A DNA stretch of 64,000 nucleotides from Anthoceros angustus (Eukaryota; Streptophyta; Anthocerotopsida; Anthocerotales; Anthocerotaceae). Positions 47,440 through 59,300 of the stretch are shown here, piece by piece. The stretch covers positions 62,001 to 126,000 of the forward strand of contig VJWM01000287.1 in assembly GCA_010909165.1 (NCBI GenBank), read 5' to 3'. Below the pieces are notes generated by a model that was given only the letters and a program-made list of their open reading frames with translations, had not been told where the DNA came from and searched no databases. The translations under genes were made by a program, and so were the position numbers. Position 1 is the stretch's first letter. Each line of letters opens with the position of its first letter.

Positions 47440-48430
47440 TCACCTTCGCACGTAGTTCGTGTGTTAAAGGCGGGCGGCTCGGAGGCGTCACGGCCGAGAA
47501 CGGTCGAGGCCGTTAGGCGAGACCGTTCTAGGCCGTGCGCCCGGCGGCGTTCGTTCCACAGCGTAAGGGGCGGGTGGCGAGCCGCGCCACTCGACTTGAG
47601 GCGGGGCCGAGTCTGTCATCTTAAATTGTTGCCTTGTGCACCCAAGCTAGAAGTCTTTTCTCTCTCTTCGAGTTTTCACCTTCGCACTTGAGTTTTACCT
47701 TCGCAGTTTTCACTTTCACGGTTTCGTTTGTCTTTTCGGTTTTGGCATTTCTTTCTAACTTTCTTCTGCGGGCGTTGAAGGTATACACCGCGATTTCGGA
47801 TCCGCCTGCCTTCGAATACTTCTTTCTTTGTTCATTGACGGTCCAGAGAAAGTTTTTATGGAGCACTCTCCATTCAACATCTCGGACAAGAGCGGGTATG
47901 CAAGCGTCTGCGGACAATTGGTATGTGTACATTATGGGTGCATCATGGTCCAGTTCAAAGTCTTCATGTCAGGGAGCGATTGTGTTCACGTAGTTCGTGT
48001 GTTAAAGGCGGGCGGCTCGGAGGCGTCACGGCCGAGAACGGTCGAGGCCGTTAGGCGAGACCGTTCTAGGCCGTGCGCCCGGCGGCGTTCGTTCCACAGC
48101 GTAAGGGGCGGGTGGCGAGCCGCGCCACTCGACTTGAGGCGGGGCCGAGTCTGTCATCTTAAATTGTTGCCTGGTGCACCCAAGGTAGAAGTCTTTTTTC
48201 TCTCTCTTTCAGAGTTTTCACCTTCGCACTTCAGGTTTTTACCTTCGCACTTCAGAGTTTTCACTTTCACGGCTGTTTACGTTTGTCTTTTCAGGGTTTT
48301 GGCATTTCTCTTTTCTAACTTTCTTCTGCAGGCGTTGAAGGGGTGTACACCGGCGATTTCGGATCTGCTCTGTCTTCAGAGTAATACTTCTTTCTTTGTT
48401 CATTGTACGGTCCAGATAGAAAGTTAATCA
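47440..48430. repeat. Direct tandem repeat containing the 27-bp inverted-repeat motif
   Basis: The unit starting 'gtgttaaaggcgggcggctc' occurs at 47,461 and 47,999 (period about 538 bp). Over the first 180 bp the copies are identical; further right they differ at CAG words, e.g. 'cttttcggttttgg' at about 47,733 against 'cttttcagggttttgg' at about 48,288. The right copy runs into the last exon of the minus-strand gene X. Confidence 0.85.
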
Positions 48431-50558
48431 TTTCGAAAATTTCGTCCAAACGGGAATATTTCTGCAGCAATGGTAAATGTCAAACATCGTAGCTATATAA
48501 TTTCACCACTGTAAATATGATATACTAACCTCAAATAGTGCAAACAACTCCTTTTGATTCTTCGATAACTACAAACAAAAAGAGGAGTTAATATTTTACC
48601 TCCATTTTAAGTCGAAGAAGATCTTGCTCGGTAAATACCTTTCTCACTAATGTGAGGCAATGGCTGTGAAGATTTCCCACACTACGGAAATGTGATTGGA
48701 CGTTCTGCAAAGAAATATCAACCTTAGAATTTGCATATTTGGTAAATACCAATATTAATATTTTCCTTGTTTACATACGTAAATTGTTGCCTTGTGCACC
48801 CAAGCTAGAAGTCTTTTCTCTCTCTTTCGAGTTTTCACGGTTTTACCTTCGCATGAGTTTTCACTTTCACGGTACATTTGTTTTTCAGGTTTTGGCATTT
48901 CTTTCTAACTTTCTTCTGTGCGTTGAAGGGTGTACCGCGATTTCGGATGCTCTGTCTTGAGAATAATACTTCTTTCTTTGTTCATTATACGGTCCGGATA
49001 GAAAGTTAATCATTTGAAAATTTCGTCAAGCGGGAATATTTCGGGCAATGGTAAATGTCAAACATATTATATAATTTCACCTGTGTAAATATGATATACT
49101 AACCTCAAATAGTGCAAACAACTCCTTTTGATTCTTGATAACTACAAACAAAAAAGGAGTTAATATTTTACCTCCATTTCAAGTCGAAGAAGATCTTGCT
49201 CGGTAAATACCTTTCTCACTAATGTGAGGCAATGGCTGTGAAGATTTCCACACTACGGAAATGTGATTGGGCGTTACGCAAAGAAATATCAACCGGAATT
49301 TGCATATTTGGTAAATACCAATATTAATATTTTCCTTGTTTACGTATTCTGAACTAACCTTTTGAATGTTTTTGTAGTTTGGATCTTCCATGAGAGTCAA
49401 CAAGTCTGGTTTTAGCTCCTTATTTTCAATGGCTGTGATATTTCTACATTACCAAAACACAAAATATTTCATTAGTACTACATAAACCGATTCAAATAAA
49501 CTATTAAAACAATATAAACCGATAACACTTACTTTTGGATCTCCATGTCGCTTTAGGTTGTTGCCGACCCATCTTCATTGCATTTGGCTGGATCTTTGAG
49601 GCTATGTTCCCAAATGGGAACATATCTATTTTTAAAATCTTGGAAGACTTGTGGATACTGAAAGTTCTCCATCCATTTTCCAAAGTCGACAAATTCCTTC
49701 GATGGTCCATACGTCGGTGCATTATCTTCTGACTCGCCTTTTTTCCTCTTTTTGTCCTTTGGGAAAACAGTAATTAATTAGTAAAATACTAGTTACAAAT
49801 ATATTTAATTATTTACAAATATACAATAGCAATTACGATGATGAGATATGTGTTGTTGATTTTATCATCCATTGCTTCTATTTTCCTTAATTTCCGCAGC
49901 TTTGTTCAAGAAGACTGTAAACAAATATATTAGTACTAATGTAAACAAATACATATATTACAAATGTTTGTTGTTTACCTCCAAAATCGATGAATTGAGA
50001 TCGATGTCCATTGAAACTGGACAGTCATTGTTTCCAACTCTAATTGAGCTGTTCGAGATTCTTCTTAATATCCTGTAACCATATACAACCATTGTAAGTT
50101 TGATACCTATATTTTTGTTCTATAGTTCTAGAGAAGTTGAATCAAGTTTACCTTTTTAATTTTTTCCAATTGAGCAGCATCCGCAAAGGAGCCGCAAGTC
50201 CTTTTGTCCATTGATGTGAACATAGTGTGCTCGTGAGTCGTATCAAATATATCCAATTAGAAATGTTGACAGGAAAGTCAATTTATAATTGCAATGTACT
50301 ACCTTTCTCAACTATTTTCGTATCTCAATGAGAGGATTTGAACTTGACTGTCATCATATCCTGGATCCCCATGGGTGGGAACATGATTGTTCGATCGCCA
50401 GTTAAGGTTTGTTGGCTCTACTATTGTGATCGCTCTGGAGAAAAATCATTTTAGCCATGGATTTATCAACCTAAAATGGATTTAGCGGCGAAAGGTAAAT
50501 CATGATTACCTTCTTGGATTTCGACCATTTCATCGTTGCTCTCATTCTCGGATGCCAT
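48315..50558 (-). CDS. Gene X, multi-exon gene of unknown family (minus-strand copy)
   Basis: Starts ATG 50,558 (MASENESNDEMVEIQE, donor GTAATC at 50,509). Further exon-like pieces: DTTHEHTMFTSMDKRTCGSF (about 50,250-50,160), DKKRKKGESEDNAPTYGPSK, then EFVDFGKWMENFQYPQVFQD (about 49,757-49,560) and ENKELKPDLLTLMEDPNYK (about 49,430-49,361). The last three are well defined: 48,704-48,600 (NVQSHFRSVGNLHSHCLTLV...), 48,568-48,530 (LSKNQKELFALFE) and 48,461-48,315 (KYSRLDEIFEMI ... TPAEES, stop). The intron between the first two of these is 31 nt. A decayed second set of the last exons lies at 49,000-49,290. No known domain; charged and helical with a basic patch. Some middle exons contain stops, so the gene may be inactive or damaged by indels. 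Confidence 0.5.
48470..49360. repeat. Tandem duplication of the gene X 3' exons (period about 570 bp)
   Basis: 'tgtaaatatgatatactaac' occurs at about 48,510 and 49,084. In the right-hand copy the acceptor CTGCAG in front of the last exon is replaced by 'ccg'-type sequence, and TTTGCAG before NVQSHF reads TTTGCG. The duplicated exons would therefore not splice as written. Confidence 0.8.
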
Positions 50559-51120
50559 TCAAATAAAAGCATCGGTCAACGCACACAAACAATGCTCATG
50601 CTTCAACTTTGAAACATCTACGAGTGCGCACATGCTCGATGTCGCGCGCATGCTAAGGGCCACCGCAGCCACCGCATGTGGGACTTCGTATGAGGACGCA
50701 CCATGATACACCATGTGGTGATATTCTCGTGGTGATGTCACCATAAGATGGCATGCCGCCACGAACGTTGTGGCGCTATAACATATGCGGTTTGTGTTGT
50801 CGGCACGCGTATGCCGCATCATCAACCTATGAATCACGAGATGCCGCATTTCACAGATGTGCGCGTGTGCATGCCACATTGTTACTTCTACAGAGCAGGG
50901 AAAACAAATTGATACCAACCTTTCAGGATAACCGGTCAGATTTCCTACACAAAAAACGGAAAATGTTAGCGCGACCACTTGATGTGTTCTATCGATAATG
51001 AGGGCGTGACCGTACTCAAGATTCTTTGCTGTCTACACACGGAGTGATTAGTTTGTTAGGAACTCTGATCACAACATGTGACGTTGACGACACGTCGACT
51101 CTAAGTAAAATAAAACCGGG
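50559..51120. other. Upstream of gene X; nothing recognised
   Basis: Probable promoter side of the minus-strand gene X. The 140-codon minus-strand open frame here is His/Met-rich without domain similarity and is more likely chance. Confidence 0.35.
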
Positions 51121-52488
51121 CGATCTTAACTGGAGCTTTTGATCGGAATCTTACCTTGAAGACAGATGAAAACGGAAGTCGGTCAGAGCGGCAAGCTCAA
51201 TCTGAAACGACAACCGTTAAACGATGCGTTTGTTGGTTACTGCAGTAAAGCGCGATCTACCGAAACGAAAGGAAAGGAAAGGATGTGTCACGACAATCGC
51301 AGGCCAAGGTTGAGATCGGCGGCGTTAGCAGCCCCAAGCTCGCACACGCCACGCCCGAGTCACGAATGCACCGGCGTCCGAGTCAAATGGCAAGTCATGC
51401 TTGAACGGCCATGCCGACTCGTGCGAGGCATGCTCAGAATTCGCATGGATAAGCTTCAAGAGCGCTTGAAGGAAGGACTTACGTAGGAGTTCTTGTGGTC
51501 GGACCGCTTCACCAGCAGGCAACGAGTGTCGTGACCTAGGTGAAAGGCAACGAGATTAATCCAAGATCGCAACGCCGATCAAAGACAAGACTCGCCGATC
51601 ACTTGCTAGCTTTTGATCGTGATTAGCCCGACTTTGAAAGGAAACAACCAAGGTAATAAGGTCAGTTTGTCTACACAGAGGCTAATGTTCGAGGACCTCT
51701 TTGGCTGGAACTTGAAGGGTCTTTTGCTACTGGTCGAGTTTTCACTGACATATCACTTGTGAGAAAGGCAGTTCTCAATGGCAAACTGACAGCAGCGATT
51801 ACAGCTCATGCACTAGCAATGGTTGGAAACAAGAGCCCACAAGATAGCTGGGTGTGGGCAAATGGACTTCAACCAATTAAGGAGAACCGACACTACCTTA
51901 GTGGGCTTGACGTCGTACCTACGAAGGACGCCAAAAAGAGACTTCTTGTTGTCTTATGGGCGGTGGCGAGCTAAGCGTGGGATGCCACGATGAGCCGCAA
52001 AAAGAGGATTAGGCGTAGATCGAGAGTGCAAATTGGTGTACCCACCTAGGGGTGGAATCAAGAAACTATGCGATCAAGAAGAAGCGCATCAAACGATCGC
52101 GTGTGGTGGGCGTAGATGAAGGGCGTGGAGCCGATTGGCCGACCTTCCCCGAGGACACCAAACTTGGAGCAAGAGGCACTACGGCAGATCGTAACCCAGA
52201 GCGCCGACCGCCACATCCTACGCGAGCAGCTGCGTTGGGCGGCGGAATCAAACCCTATGTGCCGTGCTCAAAACCGAAACTTAGATGGTTCGACGGTGGC
52301 GGCACCGTGGTTGAACGGTAGGTTCGGGTTACGCCCCGCTGCATCGGGGTTCGGAGATTAGGTTTGGTGCGGTTAGGCTAGGTTTGGAATCAAGAACCTA
52401 GGTTTGGTTGAGGAGCGGCGGCGGCAAATAATGGCGAACCCACGAGGTTTGGAATCCTCTAATCTTAGGTTCAAATTCAAAACCCAGG
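51121..52488. repeat. Direct tandem duplication, copy 1 (about 1.37 kb)
   Basis: Matches 52,489-53,790. 'gatcttaactggagcttttg' is at about 51,122 and 52,490; 'ggttcggagattaggtttgg' is at 52,348 and 53,649. Includes ITAHALAMVGNKSPQDSWVW-type sequence on the plus strand (51,800 and 53,116) from an unidentified ORF. Confidence 0.85.
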
Positions 52489-53790
52489 TGATCTTAACTG
52501 GAGCTTTTGATCGGAATCTTACCTTGAAGGATAAGCGGGCCGGACGTATGCAAGCTCAAGCTGTAAACGCACAAGCTGTTAAGCGGCATGCGGCTTGCGG
52601 TTCGGTCGAGCAAAGCGATCTAAGCGAAAGGAAAGGAAAGGATGTGTCGAGCATACGCTGTTGAGGCGCAGCGTTAGCTGCGGCAAGCACTGCGCCGTCC
52701 GAGTCAGAACGCTGCGTGGTCAAATGGCAAGTCATGCTTGCAGCGGCCATGCCGACTCGTGCGAGGCATGCCTCTGTAACTCGCATGCGTGATGCGCTTC
52801 TAAGCGATTGAAGGACTTACGCAGGAGTTCTTGTGGTGGACCACAGCTTCCCAGTAAACGAGTGTTTGTTGTGACCTAGGTGAAAGGCAACGAGATTAAT
52901 CCAGACCAAAGCGTTCAAAGACAAGGCGCCGATCACTTGCTAGCTTGCGGGTGATCGATTAGCCGACTTTGAAAACAACCAAGGTAAGGTCGGTTTGTCT
53001 ACACAGGCTAATGTCGAGGACCTCTTTTGGCGGAACTTGAAGGGTCTTTTTACGTGTGGCACAGTTTCTCGACATATCACTTGTGAAAAGCGTTCTCAAT
53101 GGCACGGAGCGATTATAGCTCATGCACTAGCAATGGTTGGAAACAAGAGCCCACAAGATAGCTGGGTGTGGGCAAAGGACTTCAACCAATTAAGGAAGAC
53201 ACTACCTTAGTGGGCTTGACGTACCTCGAAGGGCAAAGAGACTTCTTGTTGTCTTATGGGCGGTGGCGAGCTAAGCGTGGGGGATGCGGTATGAGCCAAA
53301 AAGCGTGATCGATGGCGGAGATCGAGAGTGCAAATTGGTGTACCCACCTAGGGGTGGAATCAAGAAACTATGCGGTGAAGAAGAAGCGCATCAACGATGC
53401 GTGTGGTGGGCGTCAGATGAAGGGAACGTGGAGCCGATTGCGTCGTCAGACCTTCCCCGAGGACAGCAGCCAAACTTGGAGCAAGAGGCACTCGCGAACG
53501 GCGTACGGGGCGACCGCCACATCCTCGCGAGCAACTGGCGGCTGTTGGGCGGTGTGAAACCCTATGTGCTTTGGTAAAAAGAAACTTCTAGATGGTTCGA
53601 CGGTGGGGTGCGTGGCGTGTGGTTGCAGTAGGTTCGTTCCGCATCGGGGTTCGGAGATTAGGTTTGGTGCGGTTAGGCTAGGTTTGGAATCAAGAACCTA
53701 GGTTTGGTTGAGGAGCGGCGGCGAATGGCGAACCCTACGTGGTTGGAATCCGCTCGGAATCTTAGGTTGGTTAATTCAAATCGCCTTTGG
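52489..53790. repeat. Direct tandem duplication, copy 2 (about 1.3 kb)
   Basis: Second copy, ending just upstream of the family-Z promoter. Small losses relative to copy 1 are frequent (for example around 53,030-53,110), and it gains 'ctg' and 'gcg' words elsewhere, so each copy keeps words missing in the other. Confidence 0.85.
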
Positions 53791-53838
53791 TAGAGAGAGA
53801 ACGGCGCGCCAGAGGAGAGTGTTTAGGGTTTGCTGGCC

Positions 53839-53846
53839 TATATAAA
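53839..53846 (+). promoter_or_regulatory. TATA box of the family-Z element (+)
   Basis: TATATAAA about 60 bp after 'cctttggtagagagaga', the same context as at 42,599-42,606 on the other strand. It is followed by more than 2 kb of T-rich sequence with repeated 'ggccaagg' words (53,930-54,280). Confidence 0.5.
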
Positions 53847-56280
53847 TGGCTTCTCCAAAGCGGAGGTCTTTTGCATTGTCTTTTGGAGGCCGAGGTGGTC
53901 TCCGTCCAAGCTGTGCGTTGTCGCCTTTTTAGTGGCCAAGGTCTTCCTCCTCTGCTTCCTGGTGTCTCAGAGCCAGAGGGCCATGGCCTATGCCTTGTGC
54001 ATTTCCTCCGTGCTCAAGTCCATGAGTTGTCTAGTTCTAGTTTCGGGCCAAAGTGATTTCGCTCTCCAAGGCTTAGTTTTTGTAGCCTTCTTTGAAGGCC
54101 AAGGTGTTCTAGGCTTCTAGGCTTCTAGGCTTTGTTGGCCAAGGTTTTTGTCCTTCGAAGGCTAAGGTTTCCCTTTCGCTCAAAGGCCAAGGTCTCGTGA
54201 TTGTTTCTTCAAGGCCAAGGTGTTGCTGGTGTTGGTTCTTTCAAGGCCAAGGGTTTGCTCCCGAAGGTCACGTGTCCTTGCCCGCCAAGCTTGTTGCTTA
54301 GTCCGGCGCAAGGTTGATTGGCACAAGGCCGAGGTTTCGAAAGGTTAAGGCCCTGCCTTCTTTGAAGTCGCTGCCCATTTGCGCTTACGTCGTTGTTTCG
54401 CCTATTGTTTCTTTCTTTGTTGTTTTGTGCGGTTTTGGTGTTGTTTTTACACGGTGGTGTTCTCGGCCCTGTATGGTCGGGTTTTTGTCTGGTTTCGGTT
54501 TAAGTGTTTTTCTACCTCCACGTGGCTTTTTGTATCGCTTTTTTGATCTCGTGATGTTGTTTTGTCCGCGATTCCTAAATCATAGGAATGACTACTTTGC
54601 TATGATGGTATTTGGTTTACGTCGCCGATACCCGTTGCTAGTTGATTTCGTCGAGGTTGTTTTGTTTATTTTGTTTTGTGTTGATGCGGCCGATGGAGTC
54701 TGCGTGAAAACGGCGATTGTCTCTGCTTTTGAGCCTTCATTCTATTGTTGCATCTAGTTGAAGGTTGTCATGTCTGTTCCATGAGTCATTCTTGCGTTCT
54801 TTTGACCTTCTCTTAACGGTCGTTTCTGGTTGATTGTTGGAACTGACCTTTTCTCTGTTCGCTTGTTGTCGTGTGGTCATGGCTTGCATCGCACCGCTTG
54901 TTTTCTTGTCTCATGATTTGGTGTTCTTGTTTTTGTCGTGACGTTGCTATGTGTGTCGTTTAAAGCTTAACTTTGTGTGTATAAGCTTGGTTCTGCCGAT
55001 TTCGCTTTGTACTTTCTCTTGTTGACTTTTTGTTGACGCCATCGGATTGTGTCTGTCGTTTTTGAAATCGACCAGATTCTCGGTCGAGAGGTTTGCTTCG
55101 TTGTTACTTCCAAGTTTTGTTTAGGTCTGTTATGCGATTTTCACCTTTCACCGCTTGTTTTCACCTTCAGAACGCTGCTATAACTTGTTTGTTTGAAGTG
55201 ACTTTTTGTCTCTCGCTTGATGCGGTTCCATGTGTTTTGTTTTTGTCACGCCATTTGTCTCTCAGCTTAGTCTCGACTTCGTATTTGCTTCACATCGTAA
55301 TTCTTTGTTGTTTTGTTTTTCAGCCTTAATATGTGTTTGTGACTCAAAGGTGTATAAGTTTTCGGTCCCCGATGGTTTGCTTTCCTCGTGTTCTTACTCT
55401 CTCACTGCTTTTGATGCTCATGTTTTCCTATGTGGACATATTTGGATTTTGTTTGGTACAATGAACCTTTGTTTAGTAATCGTCTTTATAGATGTCTGCT
55501 TTTGAAAAATGTCACTAGATTCTCTTGAGTTGTATTAGTTTTTCATTGTCTTTGTTCTTGATGTGAAGTAATTTCAAGATTTTCTAATAAGATGTTGTTG
55601 GTAAATGTGGTGTCAACGCTGCATTGTCTTGTATTTTACATTTATCATTTGCAATCATGTAATGCTTATCGTTGTTTGTTTTAAGCCGCAGCGTGCATTC
55701 TTGTTCTTATTTGTTTTTTTTGCGGACAAGCGGGAGGAAATTTGTCCATGGTGTAACCTTGATCCGTATGTCAACTTTACGTTAGAGATGATCTTTTGAT
55801 ATGTTTGTGCATATGCCTTCGTGTCAAGTTTGCTTTGCTACCACTTTTAAGTTATCTAATCCATCAAATTGTGTGTAGGCATGCTATCGTGGTGAAGGGT
55901 TGGCTCGCCAACGCTTCTACTGGTCCGTCTGTGAATGATAACCTTCAGTCCATTGAATCTCCTAGTATGCGTCTCAGTGTTGTAATCGCCTAACATTTTT
56001 GTTGTTTTGTTATTATTGGCAAAAGGGTCTAATTTGAAGTATGTGGGTTTTTGGGAAAGGAGTTTTCTTCTCACTAACATAAAGTGGAGGATCAAATTTA
56101 ACAATGTGTAGATTCAATGAATGTTCTGCTATCCCCACACCCTCTTCGTCTTAAATTGTTTTATAATCATCTGTTAGACCCTTCAGAAGTTCATTTGAAG
56201 TTCAACACCACGTAAGTGTGTTTTTGTTGTGGTTTTGTTCTTTAGGTTGTGTTCCTTGTCCACTCTAATGCTTGGCTTGC
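53847..56280 (+). other. T-rich leader region of the plus-strand family-Z element (inferred)
   Basis: It lacks any recognised coding domain. 'ggccaaggt'-type words recur at least eight times between 53,930 and 54,260, with other T-rich sequence to 56.2 kb. It is analogous to the minus-strand copy, where 2-3 kb separate the TATA box from the ORF. Possibly a long leader with introns. Confidence 0.35.
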
Positions 56281-56283
56281 GAT

Positions 56284-59200
56284 GGCACCCAAAAGAAACC
56301 CACTGGGCCTTCGACGGAAAGAAGCAAGGGTCCTGGCCAAGTCATGGCTAAGCCGTACACTGCAGCAGGTCAAGTCACCGTTCTCCACATCGCAACTCAT
56401 CCACCGCAGGATGATGGTAAAGTTGATGGTGTCTTGGTGCAGTGAAGGAACATATTTAGTTCCAAAAAGGCATTCCTAAACCGCCAAGGCACTTCTCATC
56501 CAAGAAGGATGCTCGACGTGCGGTGAGTTTGTCGAGAAGAGGAGAAGGGTGACACTGAATGTGGCATTGGTTGAAGGTCCTCTTGCGAGATTACTAACTA
56601 TGTCCCAAAGGTCGAGAGAGGGGTCCAGCTTGTGGGGAGAATGATTTCTTGATAACCGACGATCCCATGGTTGTGAGCCGCCAAAGCCTCGAGTCTAGAG
56701 ATTTGTGTGTGGTTGAACAGATGCTTTACGCGCTTTTCCATGCTGCTGTGGTTCCCGACCGAGTCATCCCCGATCAAGAAGTGCTCGATATGTTTGAGAG
56801 GCTAAAGTGTGTGGTCCCAAGATGACTTTGCCATGGGTATGGAGGAAATTGATGATGAAGAAATTTTCAGAGAGCAGGGATTTGACCCGTACCCCTGAGG
56901 GAGCTGTGAATGATGCTTTGAGTGGTGGGAGGATAGGTCAAACGCGTAATAACCGTGTCAAGTCGCCTGGCCTTTATGAAAGTGAGTGGGGTGGGATGGG
57001 ATATCGCTGTTGAGGATATTCACAAGGATCTAAATCTTATTCGATACCTTTTTCCATCAAGTTCGAATCAAGGACAACAGGAGATTTTCTCCGTAAACGT
57101 AAGTAGTGATGTTTTCTTACTTGTTGATTTTGATAGTTCGACTTTCCTTTCACATGATGATTCGATCTTCACTTGTGCGGTGATGTCTTTCTTTCGTGGG
57201 TTTAACCGATTTTAACAAGGAAGTGCATCTGAACCAAAGCCGCTTGGTTCGATGTTCCTTGATCAACATGTTTCATGGAATTTTCCATGGGTCCTGTGCG
57301 GTTGCGTCCATGAAAATCAAGGACCTTGGGATTGTGTCATGTCGAAAAGAGGTGAAGTTGATTTCGATGATGATGGCGATTCTTTCACACGTAGATCATC
57401 AATGCTCATTTGGGGCTAAAAGGTAATATTGTTGGTTTTGGGGTGCACTTTGATTGTTCATTTATGGTCTCTTAAACACAGGCCTTATGCTTATATTGTT
57501 TGCGTGCATTTTTGCATGACCAGTTTGGAGTTCGAGGTGGTGAAGAGTTACATAACTCGCTCATTAGGGACTTCTCATTTGCATCAGATTCAAAGCGGAC
57601 CTTTTGTTCAAGAGGTGTAGTCTTTTGTTTTCTTGTTTGTTTTGATGACAGATTGAGCTGCCTTCATTTGCGGTATGAAGAACGATTCAAAAATTACAAA
57701 GTGGATATGAAGAATTACCAGTGAGCATTTCCAAAAAGGTCAAGATCTACGAAAAGGATGTTATCGAAACTTTTAAAGTCAAGTATTGATCACTCTCCCA
57801 AGTGGTCGCATACGACAAGAATTTGTCAATTCGGGGTTTCTCTTCAATTCAACCATTGATAACCCAAGATCAATGTAAGTTTTTGGTTTATTGGGCTTGA
57901 GTTTTGTGGTTTGTATTTACTAACTGCTTGTTTTTGTTGGCTTGGTATGCAAAACTTCGTGTTTCAAAAGGAATGTCAAGGTTTATGAAGACCATGGTCA
58001 AGCAACCGGGCTTGTTGGCTATTACACCAATAAGAGCTGCCGTGTAACGATGATTACACGCTTGACGATGGCTGTGTGCCCTCCGATGCCGGGAGAAGTG
58101 ACCGCCATAAAACGGATGCCGGATTTTCAAGGTAATATGTTGAAAGCTTGTGACATTTGAGTCTTTGTATGCTGTTCCTAACGTTCTCATATGGTGATAT
58201 GACCGTCGTCAAGCAAAAAAGCAGAAGAGTTCTTGTTCTCGTGAACGACGATCTTATCGTGAGCTTTTAAATGAAGAACTCAATCGGATGCGTGATGATT
58301 TAAGGGTGTTCTTCCGTCATCAGGTTGAATGTAACTCAAATAGTATTTTAGTCACCAAGATCGTTGCAAGTGCAACACGTTAGTAATGTGTTTGAGATTT
58401 GTATCAAGTATGTAGGGACTTGTGTCAAAATCGTGTCCCGACTTGTTGATTTGTCGTCCCGTTACCTCTATTCATCATGAAAGGCACGAACAATGTTGAC
58501 CGAATCGAGTTTTTCCGCACCATGTGGTCCACTGTGTCTTGAAGTTCGTTGGTATTGTGAAGTTGCTTTGTTGTAGCCATGTTAGTTTTTTTTTAATCAT
58601 ACTTGGTTTTTGTTTTTTGGCGCCTCCCGAAAGTGCCAAGGCATCCAGATGGATAATAGCACCAACCGGGTGTTCTAGTGAAATTCCATATGTTGACAAG
58701 GTTGATTCTTGCTTTGTTTGTTGTTTTCATTCATTTTGGAGTTTCGATTGTGTTCTTCTTGGCGATTGTGAATCCTTCGACTAGTGTAGTGGAGCTTCGT
58801 CCCTCATTTCAACATTGATACACCGAGTGGATGCGGGCCCTCCGTTGGAGGGCATTGTGCAGAGTGAGTGTGATCACCATCCGGTTAACCAGATGTAAAT
58901 GTGGTGGTAGCACCTCGATATATTGCTTGACCAAAATGGAAATGGAAGTGGCTTTGAATTGCCGAGATCTCCCGAGAACGGAATTGGAGAATGACAAATT
59001 GAAACAGGAAATGGAGTTTCAGCAAAAGGATTTGGAGGCACTTATAGAGAGACAGAGGAAAAGGCTTGAATTACGAGTCTCTAAGCAAAGAGAGAAAGCC
59101 CTTGAGATTCGAGGCGAGAAATGCGGAGAGGAGACAAGAGCATATTAAGCATCAAGAGAAGGGCAGCAGAAAAGAGCAGCAAGAGGTTCGGAGATTGGAA

Positions 59201-59300
59201 AGACAACAGGAGCGTAAGGATGTGCCTCGAGATATTTCAAGCTATCTCGCGAAAATCTGGATTGGTAAGCTTTATGCTTTTATTAATCGTTTACTAGATT
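56284..59300 (+). pseudogene. Family-Z element protein, degenerate plus-strand copy
   Basis: Starts MAPKRNPLGLRRKEARVLAK (56,284), a diverged counterpart of the 38.2-39.3-kb minus-strand ORF. Frames break after KRHS (56,479) and resume with EGAVNDALSGG (56,905) and FMKVSGVGWDIAVEDIHKDL (about 56,970-57,030). Downstream pieces include KVYEDHGQATGLVGYYTN (57,980) and a strongly charged coiled coil, KLKQEMEFQQKDLEALIERQ (59,000-59,100). Whether the 57.4-59.3-kb parts belong to the same protein is inference. No enzymatic motif is recognised. Confidence 0.45.

Noticed and set aside
18590-53790. RIP-like or deamination mutation of repeats
   Set aside because: Differences between copies are short losses at CAG/CTG words, not an excess of C-to-T or G-to-A changes.
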